Shown piece after piece: positions 34,310 through 44,999 of a DNA stretch of 64,000 nucleotides (its first letter is position 1; every line of letters starts with the position of its first letter). Both the position numbers and the translations under genes were made by a program. The stretch is from Magicicada septendecula (taxonomy: Eukaryota; Arthropoda; Insecta; Hemiptera; Cicadidae): positions 440,243,080 through 440,307,079 of the forward strand of contig CM068373.1 of the NCBI GenBank assembly GCA_034769895.1. The letters are read 5' to 3'. The notes under the pieces were generated by a model. It did no database searches, was not told where the DNA came from, and saw nothing but the letters and a program-made list of their open reading frames with translations.

Positions 34310-35225
34310 CTTTGAGACAAATTTAGCTGAATTTATTATGCTTAATTTTTTGTATCTTTCTATTATTAAAAAAATTCTTTTATTTAAAAAAATTATTATT
34401 ATAATTTAATTATTGTAATATAGGAAGTTTTTGTTACTTTTGTTATTGTTTACAAGATCCTCACTTACAAACATTGTTAATATGTCTAACAAGTAAAATA
34501 TATTTTCGGCATAACAAGGTTTCAATTATTCACTCAATCTTTTTATAATCATTATCCACTAGTTATTGTTATTATTATTATTAACGTATCACAATAACTT
34601 CATAGTCTCTTACTTCCTTCTTGTCATACCATGTGTCGAAGGAAAAAGTGAAAACATGAAAACACATCGCGCCTGAAATGTATGAGATTGTGAAACGGTA
34701 AGGTCAAGGTCGCCTAACACGACACTGTCGTACAGTTGTATAGTACTAGATAAGCTTATCTTGTAACGGATGTGACATGTGTAGTGTAGGAACCGATCCC
34801 AACCGCATCGTCGCATATTTCCGCAATGATTCGTGTCGTGTCTAAATCTTGTTAGCGACCTGAATACGGTCGCACTGATTTCTGCTGCTTGTTTGTTCAG
34901 TTTTATACGGTTTCCTTTACACCTTATTTTTCCGTTAAGAGTATCTATTCGGGATAACCCAACCAAGCAAGTTATGCAACTGACTACGCACGTCATGATC
35001 AGCTGTTTCGACACTGTAATCAGTCAATAGTAGACTTCTCAAATGAGGAAGAAATGCCGGTCCCAAACTTCCTTGGCGATGGGTGGAGTGATGAGTTTTA
35101 TTTATGAATATTTGCCAAAATGTATACTTCACACGTGTGTTACGTCCATAATTAAAATGTTTCTGCTAAGTTTTAGTTTGTTTCATAATTTAAAAATCAA
35201 AATGAAAAAAGCGTAAACCAGAAGT
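34310..35225. other. No recognisable gene
   Basis: AT-rich sequence follows the Helitron helicase. I could not fix a Helitron 3' end (hairpin plus CTRR). A minus frame of 134 codons (34610-35014) shows no family signature. Confidence 0.4.
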
Positions 35226-35229
35226 AGAT

Positions 35230-35500
35230 ATTAAAAATGTAATCTAGAGGTCTGGGTTCGATTCCCGGGGGGACCAAAAGATTCAGGTGAGTTTTTAAGC
35301 CTCCATATCTATTCAGCTTGTGTAAGTGAGTACCTGGGGTGGGATAACATCTGGAGGTATAGCAGTCTAGCGAAACCGTTTACCGTCAGCTTCAGAGCAA
35401 CCCCTATCGGTCGCAATTATAATTGTAGCTCCAACCATATAGTTGCGTTGTGTCACGTTCCTGTATCACTTAAACGAAGGCCTGCACTGACAGCAGAATA
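35230..35500 (+). mobile_element. Truncated tRNA-derived SINE
   Basis: GGTCTGGGTTCGATTCCCGG contains a perfect pol III B box (GGTTCGATTCC) inside a tRNA-like T-arm stem CTGGG/CCCGG. It is followed by a GGGGACCA end and a non-tRNA body. No A box is found upstream, so the 5' half of the tRNA-like head is missing. The 3' border is uncertain. Confidence 0.5.
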
Positions 35501-37015
35501 ACGACGACAATACTACGGGTCAGCCACATTAAAGGTGATAAGCTGCAGTTGCTGAATGCTAGTTATTATCGCATCAGAGTGCTCCGCAGCGCGAGACCTA
35601 CAATAATAGGCAGCTGAAGCGCCACTTTGGTGATGCAAAACGCAACCATTTCTATTAAATGAAAGTGAACAATTTTTCGATCCTTTGTTTTTTTAATGCA
35701 ATCTCATTTCTTTTTAAACATTGCCCACATGTTATTTGCGAAATTAGCCAACATGACGTTATGCTGAATCAGGGTTTCCGTCAGTGGTGGAGGGGTTGAT
35801 TTTTATGAACAAAACTTCAAAACGAAAAAGAACTCGTTATTTGCTGTAATTTTAACGTCATGAAACAATAAACATGGATTCTTACATTAAAATGTAAACA
35901 AAATAAACGATAACTGGCACAGATTTTTGTTCCACCTTCCGCTTACACTGTTAAATATTTTGTACGAATTTTTTAAACCTTCGCCTTACCGAGTACGTGT
36001 CTGTAAAATCTGCAGCAATTAGAATTAAATCAGTGTACTCGTTTCGTCTCGGAAATGAATCAAAGCTTTCATAAAGTAGCGATTGTAGGCCCCTAAAAGC
36101 GAATATTCCAAAATCGCGCTGCAGGATGCACACATATATGTTGGGCCGCACATTTTATTGAAGTTGTCATACAAATCAGTTCACAGGTAGAGACACTATG
36201 GAACGCTTGTAAACGGCATTCCGAACTCCGCGTTCAGTTGTACGTTTATATAGGTAAGGAATAACGGACAGGTTTTAAGATTTTGTTATCGCTTGTTAAT
36301 CGTAATGAAACACTAAAATGAAAAATATGAAAAAATTATTAAATACGGAAATAAGGGCCAAAAAGACACAAAAAAATTAGAAAAAAATCTCAAACTGAAT
36401 CCAAATGAGTCTCCATTTTGAAAACCTATTAAAATTTATTGGCTTCACGGCCCAAAAACTGAAGTCAAAATTTTAAGAAAAGTATGTGTGGGGAATCATG
36501 TTACGAGGAATTCTATTCAAAATAGGCCTTCTGGTTATAAGTGCAACAAAAAAAAACCAATGCAGTAGTCCGGAATTTTAGTGTTTATTGTGTGATTGTC
36601 TGCTTTAAAATTATTTTCACAAAAAAAAACGCGGTAATCAAAGTTTTCATAATTGTCATCTGATAATTGAAAAATTAACTAATAATGAAATGTATCCAAC
36701 AATAAATGTATTTCATTCAAAACAGTGAGTGAGCTACATTTCTACACCTCGGGTAGCTTATTAATGTAGTGTAATGCTTCCACGCTGTCAGCAAAATAAT
36801 AAATCGACATGTTTAGTCTTTTTCTGTAACCAGTGTTCAAACATCCCATTTGTCGTTCATAATGAATCATTGAAACTTCTACTCAATATGGCTTCTGTAT
36901 ACCTACTGTTCACGAAGGCGTAGGTTTTATTAGAATTAGCTAACTAAATATAATTAATTCACTACCGACTCGGAACACAAAGTTTTTTACGGGTTAAACG
37001 TTAAAGTTTTACCTT
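35501..37015. other. AT-rich DNA, possibly part of a PLE terminal repeat near its end
   Basis: No gene is recognised. The last few hundred bases before 37018 may be the pseudo-LTR of the Penelope-like element, since they follow its endonuclease on the minus strand, but I found no second copy in the window to test this. Confidence 0.35.
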
Positions 37016-37017
37016 AT

Positions 37018-37060
37018 AGCCTGAACCGGTTTTCGCTTTTAAAAAGCTTCTTCAGAGGCT
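37018..37060 (-). ncRNA. Hammerhead-ribozyme-like motif next to PLE
   Basis: Minus-strand order: stem I strand AGCCT, core CTGAAGA (fits CUGANGA), one unpaired A, stem II GCTTT/AAAGC with a 3-nt loop, GAA, self-complementary stem III AACCGGTT, C at the cleavage position, then AGGCT, which completes a 5-bp stem I. All core elements are in the correct order. The only departure is the extra A before stem II. Hammerheads with very short, self-pairing stem III are known from Penelope-like elements. The UGA stop codon of the endonuclease frame falls inside CTGAAGA. Confidence 0.65.
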
Positions 37061-37690
37061 GCCGTTGGGAGCACTGTCCGTCTTGTTCTTGGCGACGGTA
37101 TCGACTTCTGAAAGATCGATGTTTTGTGTGTGGGGTGTGATATGTTCGAATAATGCGTGTGATTTGAATTGTGTCTGTTCGTTTAAGATGTCGTTTTTAT
37201 GTGTTGTCGTGTGTTTGTGTATTTCCAGTTGTTCTAGAATGTCTAGTTTTCGGCCTTTTGTGTGTACGTGTAGAATGTCCATGTTATTGTCGATGTTTTT
37301 GTATGGGTGGTTTGCTTCAATGAGGTGGTTTGCAAAGGTGGATTCTGTAGTGGAGTGTAGTCCCTTTGTGCGCTCAATGTATCTTTGTTTGAAGCTACGT
37401 CCTGTCTGGCCTATGTAGAATTTGTTGCAATCTGAGCAATTTAATTTATGAACACCAGGTAGATCGAATTTGTTTTGTGTGTGTGTGTTCTGTTTTGTTA
37501 GTAGTTTTGTATGCGATTCTGTATCCTGCTTTTTTGAATTTGTGGGCTATTTTTTCAGTTTGGTTGTTGATGTATGTTAGTGTTATGAATTTGTTGTTTT
37601 CTGTCTTTGTCTGTTGTTTGTTTTGTGTTTTTATGTAGGAGTTTATTGACTATTGTTCTGTTGTATCCGTTGGATTCTGCTAGATATTTT
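37052..37690 (-). pseudogene. Penelope-like element, GIY-YIG endonuclease end
   Basis: Minus strand. From about 37690 the end of the PLE reverse transcriptase region reads SNGYNRTIVNKLL, then, after a shift, KFITLTYINNQTEKIAHKFK and YRIAYKTTNKT. After a further gap comes VHKLNCSDCNKFYIGQTGRS, the zinc-knuckle and GIY-YIG start of the PLE endonuclease, then FKQRYIERTKG, STFANHLIEANHPY and ILEQLEIHKH. The frame is open from about 37440 to the stop at 37052. The RT core is absent, so this is a 5'-truncated copy, as PLE insertions often are. PLE RT and GIY-YIG act together in target-primed insertion. Confidence 0.88.
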
Positions 37691-37699
37691 ATCGTATTT

Positions 37700-38178
37700 T
37701 TTTTATTTTTATCGTTTATATTTCCAAGAATTACCTATTTTTCTAGCGTACTCCTGAGAACGTTTATCCTAGTACTCAGAGAGGTACGCTTTCAGAGTGT
37801 TCCATATCGACTGATCTACCTAGAAAATCACATGTACTGCTTAGTTTGTGCTAGTACCGGTATTCATCAGTTTTTAATGTATTTTAATTTTCTTTTGTTT
37901 CAGGTAAGTAACGTTGAAGCTGAGTAACGCTTGTTTTGTCTTTCCAGAGATTCGGATGTGTCTTGTTACAGTGGAAGTTGCAAGGTAATCTACACAATAT
38001 GTATTTGTCATGTTGGGAGTGGAGTAGGGAGTGATACTGACAGAGCAGAATGGGACAGATCAGTAGCCGCCGTGTTACTGTGTGTGACGTGATTTGTCAA
38101 CATTCTTTCTGTAACCACATCATATGAATTGTGTCCAATTACGTGAAGTACAATACCGCCTGTTGATATCTAGGTGGC
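37700..38178. other. No recognisable gene
   Basis: Sequence between the PLE fragment and the Harbinger-type element; nothing supported. Confidence 0.4.
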
Positions 38179-38181
38179 TTT

Positions 38182-38810
38182 GGGCGTTTTCACACTAGCT
38201 AACACGATATCGGTGGGAACAAAAAGTACAGAAATGTTATGAAACCGTTTCACACTCACCGACATGTCGGTATCGGGTCGGTGCAGACACTGACGTGTCT
38301 GGGCAGCAGCTCTCTCATCTTGGTCGGCGCTGTGTAGTCACCGACATTTCACTCTTCACTCTGCCTAGCGCATTAGTTTAGGTCAGTAGTTGAATATTTT
38401 GTGAAATGACTACTTTGTATGACATAGTGACATTGATTGAACTTGTTGAGACGAAGCCTAGTTTGTGGGACAAAACAGATGAAGGAAATAAAAATAAAAT
38501 TCTTCGCCAAAGAGTTGGCAAGAAATGTATGAAGAAACTTGTTAGGATCTAAAACCAACTTATCAAATAAGGTGTAGGCCTAGTATGCGCCCTCTACATA
38601 GCGAACTTTAATAATCGGGTGAACCAAATACTTCCTATCTACTTTTCGTCTTCTCCGTCTATAATATAACAGATATAGTAAATACAATCTTCTGTTGAAT
38701 TCAGCCATTTGTATAATAAACTACACTCACCACGGCCGATATGTCGACATCTGTCGTCTTGAGTGTGAAAGTACCTTCTCGATATCGTGTCGGTAAGTGT
38801 GAAAACGCCC
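38182..38810 (+). mobile_element. PIF/Harbinger-type element, internally deleted
   Basis: Inverted ends starting GGGCGTTTTCACACT (right end GTGTGAAAACGCCC) are flanked by TTT at 38179-38181 and 38811-38813. The TIRs contain CGATATCG with variations on both sides, and subterminal blocks repeat CACACTCACCGACA-like phrases. Three-base duplications and GGGC ends fit PIF/Harbinger. The interior keeps a MADF-coding remnant but no DDE transposase. Confidence 0.8.
38406..38552 (+). pseudogene. MADF (Myb/SANT-like) DNA-binding remnant
   Basis: A 48-codon frame reads IVTLIELVETKPSLWDKTDE then NKNKILRQR, the start of a MADF domain, which in Harbinger elements is encoded by the accessory DNA-binding gene. 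One T is missing near 38510. In the next frame RVWQEMYEE would continue the domain, so a single shift ended it. The location inside Harbinger-type TIRs supports origin from the second gene of that element. Confidence 0.75.
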
Positions 38811-38813
38811 TTT

Positions 38814-39600
38814 CGGTCCGGCCTGATGATGATGTATATCCGTCGTAAGCGCTTATCCGGAGTCGTTCGGCCTGTGAATATCAACAGGCAGTGCCGTTCC
38901 TAAAGAACGTACAATCCGTTAAAAAAACTTTAACTAATATTTATAATATTACAGCGTGGCGCGGGCCGGCCGTTCAAGACTCACAGTCTCAACGGCTGTG
39001 GTACGGTCGTGGGATCGAGCCAAGGTCACATCTGGTCTTCCTATTCACCCCTGTCGCTATGGACAGTAATACAGCGGTCATGTCTGGGCTTGATAAGTAA
39101 CAAAGGCACGGTTATACTACACGCGCGCGCCCTCCACACACCCAAGTCCATCTCCACCGTGCGGTGTACCACTGTTGCTGAGTAGCTAATTTCTCTTTGG
39201 CAGTGGTGGAGCGTGAGTTAGGGGGTCGCAGGCCTAATGTTTGAAGACAGAAGAAGACCTAATTTCTGTAAATCCTCACTTAACGCTGAGGTTTGATAAC
39301 GACTTACGGCTATAGATTTTTCAGTACTAGAAACAATAGTGGAGGCTATAGAAACAATATTAGAGATTAGGTAGACATTAAGTCGAGAAACTAACGAACT
39401 GTTTATGCAAGTAAAATATTTAATGTATTGTGATTAGTTCTACAGTTTAGTAAGAATTGTAAGTAAGTGAATTTTACATAATAGTGCTGATGGAGATTGT
39501 AGTCTCATTAACTGAGCCTACACAATGTCGCCGTTCTTTATATGGATGGGGATCACACTAGGAAGCAGTGAGTGTTTTTGTACCTTTAAATGAGAGTCCA
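38814..39600. other. Non-coding, with a possible SINE-like patch
   Basis: The GC-rich patch at about 38955-39060 (TGGCGCGGGCCGGCC, and later GTGGGATCGAGCC) could be a decayed tRNA-derived SINE, but the boxes fit poorly. Nothing else is recognised. Confidence 0.3.
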
Positions 39601-39604
39601 GGAT

Positions 39605-39868
39605 TCACTTCCTTTGCATTAGTGTTGGAATCATTACTGTTTTAAGAACTTCTGCTTTTATTTCCTTAGACGCTTCTATTTTTCCTTCAAGTTTTATTTT
39701 AGAGAATTCTGGTTGTACAATGTACCAGCCTTGACATCTGTAGGCCTTATCATTTGTCTCGTTATCTTGCCTTCTATTTCTTAAAATGATCGATGCTAGA
39801 TACTGAAAACTTGATACATGTTCAGCGTTTTCCCCTCTCAAGCGTTCATGTTCAAGCGTTTGAATCAT
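39605..39868 (-). pseudogene. RTE-like LINE reverse transcriptase fragment
   Basis: An 87-codon frame with VSSFQYLASIILRNRRQDNE, then EIKAEVLKTVMIPTL. It follows the RT palm-to-thumb pattern V.SFKYLGSIIT.DG...EI...I, then KKEVYK.V..PTL, of endonuclease-reverse transcriptase LINEs. The G of YLGS is replaced. Flanking sequence is unreadable, so it is an isolated fragment. Confidence 0.55.
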
Positions 39869-39869
39869 G

Positions 39870-40530
39870 TGTATTTTATTTTAAAATTGACGTACACCTC
39901 GTCACATAGTGTATTCAGATTTTGTTGTAGCTTGTTTTTTTTTTTAGCTTGCTAATGATACCATGTAGGCCTATTCTGCAAACAGAAGTTCTTATAATAT
40001 TAAAAAAGGAACACGTTGGGACAATAATGTTGCTTCTTTTAAAAGTGTAAATTATACGTTATATGTCAGAGCTAAGTAGTAATACTCTTTGGGCGATAAA
40101 CTTCAAATCCTGCTTTCCTCGCTAAAGGAAATAGAAATTAGATTGAGAAATCCCGCGGGGCCGCCGCAGCTGGTAGTTTAACTCTCCCACCCTTACGCAC
40201 AGCTCAGAGATAAAGCTTTCTTTCCTTACGCATAAATTCTCTCTCTCCTCAAGCAACCTGTTTCCGCCCCACTCAAAACGTAGTATTTTAAATTCCCTGT
40301 TATAAGTACTGACAAGTATAAGCTTTTTCTCACTATTCAATAAATATGCCACGTTTCCGTGAAACCATTTTGTATGTCAACAGGCCACTCTACCACGATG
40401 TTTTGTACACTCCGATCAGTCACCTGGACAATACGCAGGTCTTGTGTCTTGTAGGCAGTACTTCTTTGAATACTGTCCTTTCTTATTCTGTTATACATAT
40501 GGCTACTATACACACGTGTCACTAATACAC
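39870..40530. other. No recognisable gene
   Basis: AT-rich, with short frames only. Confidence 0.4.
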
Positions 40531-40538
40531 GTCAAAGC

Positions 40539-40911
40539 CAGGCCTCGATTTCAGGTACCTTGCACTCTGGGCAAAGCATTCTTATAGCCACCCCCTTTCA
40601 TTTTTTTACTTTTCTCCCCCACCCCCTCCACACCAAGTTATTGTTGAATTTGTAAATTTGTGTAACCCCCCCCCACACACACACGCACAGAGGAAACTAT
40701 GCGTAATATAATATTATTCATTACATATACCTTGGCGCGTGCCGGCGTGCATTCGAACGTAGTTTCCTTCATTCCTAGAATTTTAACAATAACACTCAAC
40801 TGTCTACTGTCTTTTAGTCTTAACGCGTATTGTTTTTTCGTTCCTTGGCGCCCCCTTGGACCAGGCGCCCTGGGCATTTGCCCAGTCAGCCCATTTAAAG
40901 CTCGGGGTCTG
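40539..40911. mobile_element. Degenerate hAT MITE
   Basis: The ends CAGGCCTCGATTT and AAAGCTCGGGGTCTG are imperfect inverted copies. The flanks GTCAAAGC (40531-40538) and GGCAAAGC (40912-40919) agree at 7 of 8 positions. The interior holds C-rich runs and no transposase. It is an old insertion. Confidence 0.5.
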
Positions 40912-40919
40912 GGCAAAGC

Positions 40920-41590
40920 TTGTTGATAAGTCGGATGGTTTGATATTCTTCACTTCTCTTACTTCACCTTGTGCCCGTTTGACTGTATTACAATTATTAC
41001 ATTACTGTATTATTAATTACATTAATTACAATTAAACATAATTAATTTTAATTATTATATCACATTACATTGTAATTATATAATTTAGTTAATTATATGC
41101 ATTATTTGTTATTGTTATTATTATTTAATTCCTGTTATTATTTTGTTGTTATTAAGTGCATTACGTGTGCGCGCGCGTGCAAAACACACACAATTACAAT
41201 TTTGAACCTTTCCGTATTGCAAGCTTCACGCACAAGTACTTTTCAGATGTACCAGCGATTTTTTAAGACTTTGCTTCATTTCAGAAACATTCCTATAAAG
41301 TAGTAATACCAATCAATTTGAAACCTGGAAACTTAAAGAATCCTAACCAATATGTTAACTTTTAGACTGCTTCGGTCGTCACACCATTTAATTTACAAAA
41401 GAATATTCTTTCCATGTTGTGATACCGTGAAATTGTTGTTAATTGATGTACCTTCAATTTTTATTAATTCTCTTTCACTTTACTATCTGATCAACGCTCT
41501 CCGAAAAGACACTGGAGTACTATGGTCACACATTTGACAGAATTCCCCTCAACCTTAAAGACTAGAAGAGAGGAACCCCTGTTGTGAAGA
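40920..41590. other. AT-rich, no recognisable gene
   Basis: A strongly AT-rich patch with TAATTA-type repetition (40980-41100). No family-like frame. Confidence 0.4.
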
Positions 41591-41593
41591 CAT

Positions 41594-42167
41594 TGTTACG
41601 TATTACGTCGTATTGTTACGACGGTCTACTAGGTACAGTGGAAAACAAAATACAAGACACCGAGTAAGTCACTACCGGCTTTAATTTTCACAGTTAAACA
41701 GTTCGTAATTAACAACATAGTCTCTTACAACAAATCAAATACAAATTGTTCACACGCAATAAAAAGTCAACTAATATTAAACACAATTGTATTACAATTA
41801 TCCCGCCCGATTATTAAACACTTCACTAATAACCACTTGAACGCACACAGTAATATCGCCCGATAATCACTTGTAATCGCCCGACAATAAACTCAAACCG
41901 CACTGTAAATATGTCGCGACTGTAACTGAAAACTAAAGCCGCTGCCGCCTAGTATTTATACAATGCTCTCAGACCAGAATATTCTAAACTGCGTATTAGC
42001 GCCAGTGTGTACGGCATAATTAATTGCGACCTTGACACAGTCCGTGCGGCTGGCGCCTTCCAGAAAAGTCTCGCGAATGCGTCGAGAGTCACTTACACCA
42101 CACAGATTCCGCTGGATTCAACTGGAACATTCGATAAACACGTAGAGGGTTCTGTGATGTCATAACA
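41594..42167 (-). mobile_element. Solo LTR, second copy, inverted
   Basis: The 574-bp unit has TGTTACG...CATAACA ends on the plus strand; its promoter points to minus. It aligns along its length with the reverse complement of 17067-17645, including GCGTGTGAACAATTT, TTTGTTGTAAGAGACTAT and the TATA/initiator pair. No clear target duplication is left (ACAT against ATAT). No internal retroelement genes lie beside it. The divergence from the first copy shows that the family amplified long ago or in several waves. Confidence 0.75.
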
Positions 42168-42169
42168 AT

Positions 42170-43420
42170 ATATTCGTTTCCAATGCTTTTGGAAAATTTG
42201 AAGGTTTGGGGAAATTTCTTTCACAAATTACAGTAAAAACCCCGTCTCTTAAAAATTTATATGAATTGTATATCAAGCTATTAAAAAAAAAGAATTTAAA
42301 AAAAAACGCAAAAAAGGTTTCCGGGATATATAAAAGACTGCCTTTCCATGGCATTCTCTAGCTACAAACGGTACACTTTAGCTAAATATCTCCTTAAAAA
42401 AGTACAAAATTATAAAATAATAAATAATTAAAATAAAAATCTAGCACACATCTTTCTCCACTTTTTATTGTTATAGCCTTCGCCGTAACAAAATTTAAAC
42501 TATTATAATTTAAATTGATAATACAGACCGTCGTACTAGATAATCCCAGATGAAGAAGCACGCACGTAGCCAACGCGCGTGTAATGGTGTGTGTACCATT
42601 ATGTATACACATTTGTGGAAAAATTAAAATCCTCCTTGTTGGGCCAGTAAGATTCGAACTTTGTCTGTATATTAATTAAACAGGACTGGAAGAATGAAGT
42701 AGACAACGTATATATATTGTAGAGGTAGGACGATGTAAATTGAACACTAGGGTCTCGATGCGCAGTAGACAAACATCTACGTTGCGAGGCTAAAAAAAAT
42801 TTTCATTCGCTTCACACATGCGCAGAACAGTTTTGAACATCGGCTGCAAGACTGGCAAGAACAACGTAGGTATGTGTGTGACAGAGAGAGAAATAATATT
42901 GAAGGGAGACAGTGAATGTTATAGCGTGTTATAGCTCTTCTTTCTAGATAACTTAGTTATACTTGAAAGTGGGGGTAATTCATGCATTGGATTGGCGCAG
43001 ATGACTGTTCAGGAAAGATTGGCGGGCCTATATACACCTGTGTCGCGTGCGCGCGAGTGTGTTCGTGAGCGTGTGTTTTATCAGCTTGTTGACAACACAC
43101 GTACATTCAGAGCAAGTGTTCCAATCCCCCATGATACACTTATTTGTGTACCACAAATTCAACCACAGAATTTGGTGGATGCATACGCCTTTGGCCAGGC
43201 GTAGATAAAGAATATAACAATTTCACATTGTAATTTCGATTTTTCTAACCAAGTACCCTTGCACAATAAAATTTCTGTGCGACAGTCTTTTTTTTATTAT
43301 TCCGCCATCCGTCAGGTTTATGGAGAGATATAAAGTCATTGGATGGCGCCGATGGTTTATTCTGCAGAAATTCAACACCACTGGCTTGGTCGGAAATATC
43401 ACATTGTACGCGTACACTCC
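42170..43420. other. Non-coding, with possible SINE trace
   Basis: On the minus strand, 42640-42670 holds GTTCGAATCTTACTGGCCC, which could be a pol III B box in a SINE, but no head or tail can be defined. No gene. Confidence 0.3.
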
Positions 43421-43425
43421 AACAG

Positions 43426-43453
43426 TTGAAGCAGAAGCAGAAGCAGAAGCAGA
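43426..43453. repeat. (GAAGCA)n microsatellite
   Basis: Four to five units of a six-base repeat, directly beside the left end of the hAT-like element at 43455. Confidence 0.9.
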
Positions 43454-43454
43454 G

Positions 43455-44996
43455 TAGAGGTGGGCCGATATACCTGTAATAGGTATTTTGGAACGATATT
43501 TTTGTGGAACGGATGTAACAGTGACTGAAAAGTTGAAATACCTGTTACTCGCGGCGACGCTGTTCCGGGTCGAGACACGCCGCCCTCGCTGTTCCAAGTC
43601 GAGGCACACCCCCTACGCACCCACACAGACACACACACACAAAATGTACGCAAGATCACGTAAACCAAGGCCAAATACTAGGCGTACAAAAATATCGCTG
43701 GAACGCAAGGAACAGCCAGTAACGCGTATTTAAAATACTAGGTATTTCAAATACTAGTAGTATCACCGATACACAAGGAACAACGCGTTCCAGAGTAACA
43801 GTAGTATTTTAGTAACACCTAATATTTCAGGAACACCTAGTATTTCAGGAACAGGTAGTATCAAGCATATTTCGAGTAAGAACTAGTATGAGCCACTTTT
43901 TCGTCCTGTATACTTCATTCTGCGCAAAGAGACGGAGCTGTTTTTAATAAAGGAACTAATTTATCCTGCTGTTACATTTATTCTCGTGTGATATGCAGAT
44001 ATATAATACAGATTATATGCTAATAATTATATATTATACTAGTCACCAACTTGTAACTAAAATCGGTTGGTAAAACTTTATGTTTTTACTCAAAAAAAAC
44101 TTTGTTCCGATCGTTAGTGAAATAGTTGAATTTAATTATATTGAGTTATAACCTATAGAGTGGCTGATGTTGATAAGCTATATTATACTTTTTATTAATG
44201 TGATTTTAACTTCACTACACATCTCACGTAAATGATGAGATTGTTGTAATGGACATTTATGTACTTTATCTAGTTCTGTTCCTTAAATATCTGTAATGCA
44301 TTTAATTTACTTTTGTTGTTGCTTATTATTTATAAGTTTTTATTTATGTATTTATATTTATTTTATTACAATTTGTTTTTTTTTTATTTGTAAAATTTTG
44401 TTTATTCTCATTCACTCTTGTGGCTTACTGTTATGTTTTTATTATACGTTTCTGATGTTTTTTCACATTATTTTTCGTGGTATTACGTGTAGGCCTACTC
44501 TAAATTATTTAATTGCCCCGAGTTTCGCAACTGATTTGTCTAACCAATGTTAGTTTGTTTACTACTAGTGAAAACTTAAATTGGTATTCCCAAAGGGAGA
44601 TAGGCCTATAAATTCTCTTGTTTCTTATTTTCATTTAAACAGTAATAGTTTAATAAAGTCACAGTGTAAAGTAACACTGTTAATACTTTTAGTTTCAATT
44701 TATTTCTTATAACAAATTATATAGTATAGGTTATATAATATCTTCTAATAATTACACAGCAAGTAGGTTTATTAATATATTAATAGGTTTATCTAGGTGA
44801 AAATAAACCTACTTGGAGTGGATTTATTTGAAGATATTACATAGGAGACCTGCAGGAAACTCAAAACGAGTTACTTACAAAGGATAATATAGGTTATGTA
44901 TATATAGTATATAATAACAGGTATTTGTACCTGTTATTTTTTTGGAACGGTATTTTCATACCTAGTATTTTAAAATAACAGTTTAGCCCACCTCTA
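43455..44996. mobile_element. hAT-like element with TAGAGGTGGGC ends
   Basis: The left end TAGAGGTGGGCC and the right end AGCCCACCTCTA are inverted, about 1.54 kb apart. Subterminal regions at both ends are rich in short phrases such as GGAACG, AGTATTT and AGGTATTT in both orientations. These look like transposase binding repeats. No transposase frame remains and the flanking 8-mers agree only at 5 of 8 positions, so borders or type could be wrong. Confidence 0.5.
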
Positions 44997-44999
44997 GAA

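Noticed and set aside
42640..42670. tRNA gene or SINE from GTTCGAATC on the minus strand
   Set aside because: Only a B-box-like phrase is present, with no cloverleaf, A box or tail.
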